Shown: piece after piece, positions 1 to 5,787 of the stretch
Numbering within the stretch: the stretch's first letter is position 1
How the letters are laid out: each line of letters opens with the position of its first letter
Assembly (NCBI RefSeq): GCF_004346035.1
Contig: NZ_SLZN01000020.1
Span: forward strand, 1-44,299
Length of the DNA stretch: 44,299 nucleotides
From: Acidomonas methanolica
Lineage (GTDB): Bacteria > Pseudomonadota > Alphaproteobacteria > Acetobacterales > Acetobacteraceae
Direction of reading: 5' to 3'
The notes under the pieces: generated by a model
The model's database searches: none
The model's input: the letters and a program-made list of their open reading frames with translations, nothing else
Told to the model about the DNA's origin: nothing
Position numbers and translations under genes: made by a program

Positions 1-9
1 ACCCCGATA

Positions 10-119
10 TTATGCGGAGCAGAAACCAGACCAAACCCGCAGAAAACCGCCATCCCGGATCACCCGCTCCGCATAATCCCGGACTCCACATAATCGACCT
101 TATGCGGTGCTCCGCATAA
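10..119. repeat. Cluster of TTATGCGG / CCGCATAA inverted repeats (mobile-element end)
   Basis: Copies of the 11-mer TTATGCGGAGC or its complement lie at 10-20 (direct) and 66-76 (inverted), a degenerate copy at 84-93, and a back-to-back pair at 100-119 that forms an almost perfect palindrome. The DUF736 coding remnant starts directly after the last copy. Such clustered short inverted repeats resemble recombinase-binding sites at the end of an integrated element. No recombinase gene is in the window, so the element type is inference. Confidence 0.5.
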
Positions 120-120
120 T

Positions 121-297
121 GGTGAGATCGGGGCGGCATGGTCCCGGTGCTCCAACGAGGGACGCGATTATCTGAGCCTCAAGCTCGACGATCCGAGCCT
201 CAATGCCCCGATTTTCGCCAATCTCGTCGATGGCGAGGACGGCGAGGGCTACAACCTGATCTGGTCCCGCCCTAACGGCCGCCGCAACGGCGACTGA
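121..297 (+). pseudogene. DUF736 protein, 3' fragment
   Basis: The frame ending at the TGA at 295-297 reads GEIGAAWSR...[15 protein letters not shown]...APIFANLV...[10 protein letters not shown]. This is the C-terminal half of a DUF736 protein, a small family common in alphaproteobacterial conjugative elements. Homologues start about 45 residues earlier. Here the frame runs back without a start codon into the TTATGCGG repeats and meets a TAA at 91-93. The 5' end therefore appears to have been removed or displaced by insertion of the element that ends near 120. A second, intact DUF736 gene lies at 4490. The family assignment is firm; the cause of truncation is inferred from the exact abutment with the repeats. 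Confidence 0.75.
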
Positions 298-309
298 GGC
301 GCCTGCGAA

Positions 310-340
310 CCCCGCCCGGCTGGTCCGGGCGGGGCCTTCC
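310..340 (+). terminator. GC-rich stem-loop after DUF736 remnant
   Basis: Ten-base arms CCCCGCCCGG (310-319) and CCGGGCGGGG (325-334) flank a five-base loop and are followed by CCTTCCT. The stem is strong but the T-tract is poor. It sits 13 bp after the stop codon, as expected for an intrinsic terminator. Confidence 0.55.
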
Positions 341-479
341 TGCCAGATGACGCGGCTGGAAGCGGTGATCCCGACCGCGCCCCCCGATCACATGCCGTGC
401 GGGTGAAAGAGAAGGACAAGGCTTTCCCTCAGCCTTCCCATTGTACCATGCGCGAGAGCGAACCGCGTCAAGGACGCGC

Positions 480-537
480 GGTGCCCCCAATTTTGCCCGG
501 CGCACCCGTTCCGGGCACGCCGGACAAAATCGGCACC
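480..537. repeat. Long imperfect palindrome in a gene-free leader
   Basis: GGTGCC (480-485) pairs with GGCACC (532-537), and ATTTTGCCCGGCG (490-502) pairs with CGCCGGACAAAAT (518-530) with one mismatch, leaving a 15-base apex. A further 8-bp inverted repeat (CGCCGGCA 544-551, TGCCGGCG 563-570) follows. The roughly 300 bp from 340 to 638 otherwise show no convincing gene. The palindrome could be a protein-binding site, an attenuator or a single-strand initiation structure; nothing here decides between them. Confidence 0.5.
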
Positions 538-638
538 CCCACGCGCCGGCAAGCCGGTCGCCTGCCGGCGATCCCTGACCCGGTCCGCTCCGGCATGAGC
601 CGTCCGTCCTGTCTTCGAGAAACGAAAGGAGCAGGACG

Positions 639-797
639 ATGACCAATTTGCACGACACGATCCAGGAACTGCGCGCCGAACTCACCAGCTACGGCCTCAG
701 CCGCCGCGAGCGGGCGCAGATCACGCGGGAACTGAAACAGGCCCTCGCGGAACTGGCCGCGAAGACCCGCGCGACGGACGAGGAGGCTCCCGCGTAA
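639..797 (+). CDS. Small conserved-looking protein of unknown function
   Basis: ATG at 639 follows a good ribosome-binding site (AAAGGAGCAGG, about 5 nt upstream) and the frame runs to TAA at 795-797, giving 52 residues. The product starts MTNLHDTIQELRAEL and is highly charged. It is probably mostly helical, with regularly spaced Leu and Glu/Arg, and has no membrane segment or signal peptide. A terminator-like hairpin overlaps its stop codon, which supports it as a discrete transcribed gene. I do not recognise the family. Its position ahead of the DUF2285/AlpA/repA block suggests a small accessory or regulatory protein of the element, but no function can be assigned. Confidence 0.6.
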   Translation: MTNLHDTIQELRAELTSYGLSRRERAQITRELKQALAELAAKTRATDEEAPA

Positions 798-812
798 GCG
801 GGGCCTTTTCTT
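785..812 (+). terminator. Intrinsic terminator overlapping the stop of the 52-aa gene
   Basis: GGCTCCCGC (785-793) can pair with GCGGGGCC (798-805) around a four-base loop that contains the TAA stop. TTTTCTTC follows. The stem has one bulge or mismatch. Confidence 0.55.
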
Positions 813-946
813 CTGGTCGCCTGCCGATCTTCCGTGGAGATCACCCGATCTCCAGAATCGGGCTTCCTTTTTCCAGCGTCGCGCCGGGATACTGGCCGTC
901 CGGGCAGGCAGGGCCGCCCGGTCTCATGCACACGAGGGAGGGCGTC

Positions 947-1724
947 ATGCCCGGAGCAGACTGGCAGGTCCAGGCGCAATACCAGTCTTTGCGCCACGCG
1001 ATACCAGCCGAACTCGGCTGGGAATATCTGCGTCGTAACCGGCGCTATCGTGACGAACAGCGCGCGGTGGCGGCACTTCCGCCCGACGACCCCCGACAGG
1101 CGGCATTCGCCCGCCGCTGGGGGCCGCGATTTCGCCGCCGATCCTGACCTGCCGTTCGGTGCCCTGGCCGCGCTCTGGTCGCGCCTGATCCTGCCGACGG
1201 TGCTGATCCTCAAACCGCTCGCGCCGGGCCAGACGCTCGCACCGCGTCGTCTGGACGTCCATGCCCTGTCGGATGCGCGCCTGATCGAAACACCCGACGG
1301 CGTTTACATCACCTGCGTCTGCGGCGGCGTGACCTGGCAGCTCTGGATGGAGCGGGATTGGCCCAGAGCGCGCCATTTCGCCTTCGATCACGCCTATGAC
1401 CGCTTCACGCCGCTGCGGGCGCATGAAACCTTTCGCTTCTGGCGGGTGCTGTCGGGCCTGTCCGATCCCGGCCCCTGGCACAGAATGTCCCGCCAGTCCC
1501 TCGACCGGCATATCCTCGCCCTGCGCGTGGCGGATGCCCGCGCCGCCGGCATGAGCGAGCGCGTCATCGCCGAGCGGCTGTTCGATCAGCCGGTCGGTCG
1601 CTCCGTGGACTGGCCGGACCTGTCGCTGCGGGCGCAGTTTCGCCGTCTCGACCAGCTCGGAAAACGCATGATCGACGGCGGCTATCGCGATCTGATGGGC
1701 TATCCGCTGTCCCGCCGCATCTGA
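947..1724 (+). pseudogene. DUF6499/DUF2285 protein, frameshifted
   Basis: The gene is split between two frames. The first (start ATG 947, after GAGGGAGGGCGTC) gives MPGADWQVQAQYQSL...WEYLRRNRRYRDEQ, an N-terminal domain typical of DUF6499 proteins, and stops at 1147. The second frame carries on with DFAADPDLPFGALAALW and ends RMIDGGYRDLMGYPL, the DUF2285 C-terminus, at 1724. Removing one G from the run GGGGG at 1119-1123 restores one continuous protein reading RRWGRDFAADPDLP, about 258 residues. Such proteins, of unclear biochemical role, usually precede an AlpA-like HTH gene and repA in alphaproteobacterial integrative elements, as here. The break may be a real mutation, a slippage site or a homopolymer sequencing error. 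Confidence 0.7.
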
Positions 1725-1882
1725 GCGCGGCCTGTCTCCAACACCCGTCATCCCGTCGAGTCTCCGCGCCTGTCCTGTCGGCAGCGGAGCAGAAAAACGT
1801 CGTATTCGGAAGGCATGTTTCGCGCCACGACGGAAAACGGCGGCGTTCGGGGAGGAAAAAGGACGGGTTCCGCTTTCGTTTC

Positions 1883-1915
1883 ATGGACGTTTTTGTCGCC
1901 GACAAAAACGTCCAT
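1883..1915. repeat. Perfect 15-bp-arm palindrome upstream of the AlpA-like gene
   Basis: ATGGACGTTTTTGTC (1883-1897) is followed by GCC and then its exact reverse complement GACAAAAACGTCCAT (1901-1915). It lies in the 270-bp space between the DUF2285 gene and the HTH-repA operon, about 85 bp before the HTH start. It lacks a terminal T-tract. An operator for the downstream HTH protein, a partition-like site or a terminator for the gene to its left are all possible. Confidence 0.6.
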
Positions 1916-1998
1916 CCCCCTACCGCCGATTCTCCACGAATTTCCCTTCATATCCCGCCGGTCCCTGTCCGGCGCGGTATGGAAAGGGAGATATGGTC

Positions 1999-2253
1999 AT
2001 GGCGATCACACCGCGCCTGATGCGTGTTCGTGAAGCGGCCCGGTTCCTGGGGATCTCGCTCCGCACGCTTGAAAAACATCGCACCTACGGCACCGGGCCG
2101 CTCTACCGGAAGGTCGGCGGACGGGTGCTGTATTCCGTCGAGGACGTGATGGACTGGACCGCCGGGGGCGCACGTCACTCGCCGTCCGAGACGACACCCA
2201 CCCGCGTCTTTCCGGCGCGCCCGCTGACCCAAGAAGAACGGGAGAGCCTGTAA
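1999..2253 (+). CDS. AlpA/excisionase-like helix-turn-helix protein
   Basis: The 84-residue product begins MAITPRLMRVREAARFLGIS and contains a MerR/AlpA-type winged helix-turn-helix (about residues 8-55: VREAARFLGISLRTLEKHR, then GPLYRKVGGRVLYSVEDVMDW). The tail is Pro/Arg-rich. I chose ATG 1999 because GGGAG lies 8 nt upstream; ATG 1993 in the same frame is too close to it. The stop overlaps the repA start by one base (TAATG), so the two are probably translationally coupled. In related elements this gene sits directly before repA and is thought to act as a transcriptional regulator or recombination directionality factor. The palindrome at 1883-1915 is a natural candidate target. Confidence 0.75.
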   Translation: MAITPRLMRVREAARFLGISLRTLEKHRTYGTGPLYRKVGGRVLYSVEDVMDWTAGGARHSPSETTPTRVFPARPLTQEERESL

Positions 2254-3323
2254 TGGCCGCCGGGGAAAGCTGGCGGGAGCCAGACCGCCGCTTCGTGGTC
2301 AGTGGACCGGCCAGTCCGCGCGATCTCCGCGACCTGATGGGGCGCCCGTTCTTCGGCCTGGGGAAAACACCGCGCGTCATCCCCATCGAGTACGAGACAC
2401 GGTATGCCGGCGTGTCGGTATCCGCACCGCGTGGAGCGGGGATCGCCACGATCTGGGACGCGGACGTGCTGATCTGGCTGACCGGACAGATCGTCGATGC
2501 CCTCAACCACGGTCTCTGGGTCTCGCGCCATGTGCGTTTCACGCCCTGGCGACTGTTTCGGGATCTCGGCTGGGCCACGGGGGCGAACGAGTATCAACGT
2601 CTGCACGGCGCGCTCGGGCGTCTGGCCGTCACGACCGTCGCAACCAGCATCCGTCACGGCGCGGACTGGCGGAACAAGCCGTTCACCTGGATCAGCGGCC
2701 TCCGTGTCACACAGGACGAAGGCGTCGCCCTGACACTGCCGGACTGGCTGATGGAGGCCGCCTGCGACCGGTCGCGCGTCCTTACCCTCGATCCCGCCTA
2801 TTTCCACCTTGGGGGCGGCCTGGAACGGTGGCTTTACCGGCTGGCGCGGCGGCACGCCGGACGACAGAAGGATGGCTGGCGCTTCGATCTGGCGCACCTG
2901 CACGCGCGCTCCGGCAGCCTGACCCGGCGTCGTGATTTCGCCGCGAAAATCCGTGCCATCGCCCTCGCGCGGACGGTCCCAGGTTACACGTTTCGCGTCA
3001 TTTATGGCGGAAAACTGGGAGTTTTATGCGCCGTTCCAACGAGTCAATCCACAGAGGGTGTGGATAACGATGTGAAACCTGTCGTCGGACCGGCGGCGCA
3101 TAACATCATCGGACCGTTGGCGGAATCATCGTCGGACCGTTGGCGAAAATCGGCGCAACCCTTTGTTTATGAAGGAGAAATCGTCCTCTTAACTTATATA
3201 ACTTATATAATAACTTATTATGGAGGGGATTTCGGTCTTTTCGCCCCCCACTCGGCAGCCCCGATGAGGCGGGAAAAAGAGGCTCGGGAAGCGGTCGCGG
3301 ATCACGGGGCAGGTGTCCCATGA
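2253..3323 (+). CDS. repA: Replication initiator protein A (RepA)
   Basis: The 356-residue protein matches the RPA/RepA initiator family of alphaproteobacterial plasmids and integrative elements. Recognisable segments include DLMGRPFFGLGKTPRVIPIEYE near the N-terminus, DADVLIWLTGQI, FTPWRLFRDLGW and LDPAYFHLGGGLERWLYRLARRH. These proteins bind origin iterons and open DNA for theta replication. The first 260 or so residues are family-like. The remainder (from about 3030) is low-similarity sequence coded by a DnaA box, three direct repeats and an A/T-rich tract, so the 3' end of the gene doubles as the presumed origin. Its stop overlaps the DUF2840 start (ATGA). A parA gene, which usually follows repA in this arrangement, is absent. 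Confidence 0.8.
   Translation: MAAGESWREPDRRFVVSGPASPRDLRDLMGRPFFGLGKTPRVIPIEYETRYAGVSVSAPRGAGIATIWDADVLIWLTGQIVDALNHGLWVSRHVRFTPWRLFRDLGWATGANEYQRLHGALGRLAVTTVATSIRHGADWRNKPFTWISGLRVTQDEGVALTLPDWLMEAACDRSRVLTLDPAYFHLGGGLERWLYRLARRHAGRQKDGWRFDLAHLHARSGSLTRRRDFAAKIRAIALARTVPGYTFRVIYGGKLGVLCAVPTSQSTEGVDNDVKPVVGPAAHNIIGPLAESSSDRWRKSAQPFVYEGEIVLLTYITYIITYYGGDFGLFAPHSAAPMRREKEAREAVADHGAGVP
3059..3225. other. Putative replication origin (oriV) inside the repA 3' end
   Basis: A perfect DnaA box (TGTGGATAA, complement TTATCCACA) lies at 3059-3067. Three direct repeats follow: GTCGGACCGGCGGCG (3084-3098), ATCGGACCGTTGGCG (3108-3122) and GTCGGACCGTTGGCG (3131-3145), spaced 24 and 23 bp, about two helix turns. 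From about 3184 to 3222 the DNA becomes nearly pure A/T with repeated AACTTAT units, a plausible unwinding element. DnaA box, iterons and A/T-rich tract in that order are the classic layout of an iteron-controlled origin. Function is inferred. Confidence 0.65.
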
Positions 3324-3805
3324 TCGCCCTTTCTTTCCGGCCGGACGCTGTTCTCACCACGGTTGAACTGACGTGGATCGAGAAACGCATCGAGCACTGG
3401 GTACGGTTCGGCCATCCCGTCGAGGATCGCATTCTCGACCGTCGGCGCAGGCTGATGAGCTTCACGCCGGACAGCGTGTTCGCGTTCATCCGGTGGGCCG
3501 CGAACGATTTCGGAACCGTGGTGTCCTGCATCGACATCGTGCGCGCCGTCGGGGCTCAGGAAGCCTGCCAGACGGTGCCCTTCGTGCGGCCCGGTGGCGA
3601 GAGCCTGTTGCGCCAGAGCGGCTGGCCCAAGGTGCGGCGCGTGCTGGAGGCGATCGACGGCGTGGAGGCGCTGGGTGTCGATCCGGCGGTCGCCTGTCCC
3701 GATCACTGGCGGCATCTGCATCACCGGCTCACGGCAGCGCAGGAACCGCGTCCCTACACGCGAGACCGCCACGAGGCGTGGCTGCGCAGGGGAGCCGTGT
3801 CATGA
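3320..3805 (+). CDS. DUF2840 domain protein
   Basis: The 161-residue protein fits DUF2840 along its full length: VELTWIEKRIEHWVRFG, DRRRRLMSFTPDSVFAFIRW, NDFGTVVSCIDIVRAV, and the C-terminal HWRHLHHRLTAAQEPR. The family is found almost only next to traF in conjugative plasmids and integrative elements, and its molecular role is not established. The start ATG overlaps the repA stop, and its own stop overlaps the traF start (ATGA at 3802-3805), so repA, DUF2840 and traF form one coupled operon. No signal peptide or membrane segment is apparent. Confidence 0.85.
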   Translation: MIALSFRPDAVLTTVELTWIEKRIEHWVRFGHPVEDRILDRRRRLMSFTPDSVFAFIRWAANDFGTVVSCIDIVRAVGAQEACQTVPFVRPGGESLLRQSGWPKVRRVLEAIDGVEALGVDPAVACPDHWRHLHHRLTAAQEPRPYTRDRHEAWLRRGAVS

Positions 3806-4431
3806 CCCGGCGCGGCTGGTTTTTCACCACGTATCTCGCGGCGCTTGGCACGCTGGCGATGGTCGATTTCCATCCCGAACCGCGCTGGGTCTGGAACGAG
3901 ACGGCCAGCGTGCCGGTCGGGCTGTATCGCATCCAGCCTACCGTCCCGGTGCGCATCGGCGACATTGTTGCGCTCCGCCTGCCCGAGAGGGAGGCCACGC
4001 TGCTGGCGACACGCGGCTACCTGCCGTTCGGCGTGCCGCTGCTCAAGCCGGTCGCGGCCCTTGCGGGGCAGAATGTGTGTCGCTCCGGCATCCACGTCAC
4101 CATTGACGGCAAGCCGGTCGGAGACGCGAAGACCGTCGATCATCGGGACCGCAAGTTGCCGGCCTGGCAGGGCTGCCAACGCCTCGAACCGGGGCAGGTG
4201 TTCGTCATGAATGCTGCCGTGCCGACCAGTCTGGACGGGCGGTATTTCGGCGTCCTGCCGATGGACACCGTCATCGGGCGCGCCGTGCCGGTTCATGTCC
4301 GCACGGGCGAGGCGGAGCCACCGCCGCCGCATTTCGATCCCCTCCCGGATCTGCGCGATCCGGTGCGGGAACGGCCGTTGCTGGCACCGCCCATGATGCC
4401 CGTGAAACCGGGCGAACCGCCGATCGAATGA
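3802..4431 (+). CDS. traF: TraF, conjugative-transfer signal peptidase (S26 family)
   Basis: The 209-residue protein has an N-terminal membrane anchor (about residues 6-21) followed by the S26 peptidase core. The predicted nucleophile is Ser36 in ASVPVGLYR, and the general base is Lys82 in PLLKPVAALAG. The motif FGVLPMDTVIGRAVPV matches the C-terminal box of the family. TraF is known to process and cyclise the TrbC pilin in the RP4 system, so its likely substrate is the trbC product encoded at 13151. ATG 3802 is chosen because it overlaps the DUF2840 stop; a longer upstream reading frame only shadows DUF2840. The C-terminal tail is Pro-rich. Confidence 0.85.
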   Translation: MTRRGWFFTTYLAALGTLAMVDFHPEPRWVWNETASVPVGLYRIQPTVPVRIGDIVALRLPEREATLLATRGYLPFGVPLLKPVAALAGQNVCRSGIHVTIDGKPVGDAKTVDHRDRKLPAWQGCQRLEPGQVFVMNAAVPTSLDGRYFGVLPMDTVIGRAVPVHVRTGEAEPPPPHFDPLPDLRDPVRERPLLAPPMMPVKPGEPPIE

Positions 4432-4489
4432 CGGTCGTCCGGCACATGGATTTTCCATCACGCCTATCATTTCCGAAAGGACTTCTCTC

Positions 4490-4831
4490 ATGAGCCAGAT
4501 CGGATTTTTCACGCGCACGTCAGATGGTTTTGCCGGGCGTGTGCGCACCCTGTCGCTGGACGCCGAACTGACCTTCGTGCCGGCGGAAAACAACGGCGCG
4601 GAGCATGCACCGGATTACCGTATCCATCTCGGGGACGGGGAGACCGGACCCGAGGTCGGTGCCGGGTGGATCCGCACCGGGGAGCGTGCCGGCGAGTATA
4701 TTTCCATCGTGCTGGACGATCCCGCTTTTACACAGCCGGTTCGCGCCACCCTGTTCCAGGCGGGACGTGGCGGACGCGAATGGCAACTGGTGTGGAACCG
4801 GCCCGCGAAACGTCTGGGAGGCCGGGAATGA
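4490..4831 (+). CDS. DUF736 protein
   Basis: The 113-residue protein starts MSQIGFFTRTSDGFAGRVRTL and keeps the DUF736 hallmarks: an early GxF/F-G-x-V pattern, PDYRIHLGDGE, VGAGW and the closing WQLVWNRP. It is an intact relative of the remnant at 121-297, though clearly diverged from it, so the element carried at least two DUF736 genes. GAAAGGA about 9 nt before the ATG is a good ribosome-binding site. Its stop overlaps the lytic transglycosylase start (ATGA 4828-4831). DUF736 is associated with conjugative elements, and its biochemical role is unknown. Confidence 0.8.
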   Translation: MSQIGFFTRTSDGFAGRVRTLSLDAELTFVPAENNGAEHAPDYRIHLGDGETGPEVGAGWIRTGERAGEYISIVLDDPAFTQPVRATLFQAGRGGREWQLVWNRPAKRLGGRE

Positions 4832-5562
4832 ATGCCCGGTTTTTCCTGTCCGCTGGCGTGTCAGGGAGCATGTTGGCCATGCTCGCGCTGACGCTCTCGC
4901 CGGTTTCCATCCGCGCACAGGATTGGGGCGGTCTCGTGCAACAGGCGGCGGCGCGGAACGCGATCCCGTCCGCATGGGTGCAAGCGGTTCTGCAAGCCGA
5001 AAGTGCGGGCGATCCGCACGCGATATCCGGTGCTGGTGCAATGGGTCTGATGCAGCTCATGCCGGGCACCTGGAAGGAGGTCCGGCGCACACTCAATCTG
5101 GGGGCCGATCCCTTCGATCCGCATGACAACATCGCAGCCGGGGCAGCCTACCTGCGATGGCTGCATGACCGCTATGGCGATGCCGGTTTCCTTGCCGCCT
5201 ACAATGCCGGTCCCGCCCGCTATGACGACCATCTGGCGACGGGCCGACCGCTTCCGGGAGAGACGATTTCCTATGCCGTGCAGGTCCGGACTCTGATCGA
5301 TAATCCGGGTGCGTTTCTCTCCGGTCCGAGGTCGAAAATCGTCGTGGACTGGCGCGCGGGATCGCTCTTTGCCGGTGCGAAAACCGTCCCGAAATCGATA
5401 GCATCGGCCATGGTTTTGGAGGCGCAGAACGGCCCGGATTTTTCTCTCTTTCCGGCCGGATTTTTCAACAGACGCGATGCTGCCCGCCATCCCGATTTCT
5501 TCGTCGCTGCTGGGGCCGCGCCACAGGAGAGCGGTGCGGGGAAGGGAGTCACGAAACCATGA
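4828..5562 (+). CDS. Lytic transglycosylase, VirB1-like (SLT domain)
   Basis: This 244-residue secreted enzyme should cleave peptidoglycan to let the conjugation channel assemble. The N-terminus is a signal peptide (MNARFFLSAGVSGSMLAMLALTLSP, cleavage near IRA-QD). The SLT/Goose-lysozyme-like domain spans about residues 35-155. The catalytic Glu58 lies in VLQAESAGDP, followed by GLMQLMPGT and AYNAGP. The start overlaps the DUF736 stop, indicating coupling. The C-terminal 90 residues are not recognised. It corresponds to VirB1/TrbN in type IV secretion systems. Confidence 0.88.
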   Translation: MNARFFLSAGVSGSMLAMLALTLSPVSIRAQDWGGLVQQAAARNAIPSAWVQAVLQAESAGDPHAISGAGAMGLMQLMPGTWKEVRRTLNLGADPFDPHDNIAAGAAYLRWLHDRYGDAGFLAAYNAGPARYDDHLATGRPLPGETISYAVQVRTLIDNPGAFLSGPRSKIVVDWRAGSLFAGAKTVPKSIASAMVLEAQNGPDFSLFPAGFFNRRDAARHPDFFVAAGAAPQESGAGKGVTKP

Positions 5563-5787
5563 GCGCATCACAGGGAAGAACGGGATCGGGAAACGGCAAG
5601 ATTAAAGGGTGCGGCACTCCGTCCGGCCCGAACCTGCGGTTTTGTCTGTCTGCACATGGGGTTGGCATCCTGCGTTGCGGCACTGTCGATTTTCGGTCCG
5701 CAGTGCGGCGGTTTTCCGGAAACGGGCCGTATTCTGCCAGTCCTGACAGCACTCTGCGGCAAACGGCGGTGATTTGCGGTGTTGGTC
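5563..5787. other. oriT: Candidate oriT region upstream of the relaxase
   Basis: This is the only sizeable gap next to the relaxase gene. It holds CATCCTGC at 5666-5673, an exact match to the IncP/MOBP nick consensus YATCCTGY, and TTTCCGGAAA-type dyad symmetry near 5713. A 79-codon frame through the gap starts at an ATGA overlap at 5559 but codes for an unconvincing Gly/Ser/Arg-rich product, so I do not call it a gene. The octamer could occur by chance, so confidence is limited. Confidence 0.4.

Noticed and set aside
397-642. 81-codon plus frame across the 480-537 palindrome
   Set aside because: No ribosome-binding site, a low-complexity Pro/Arg-rich product, and overlap with the palindrome and the next gene's ribosome-binding site.
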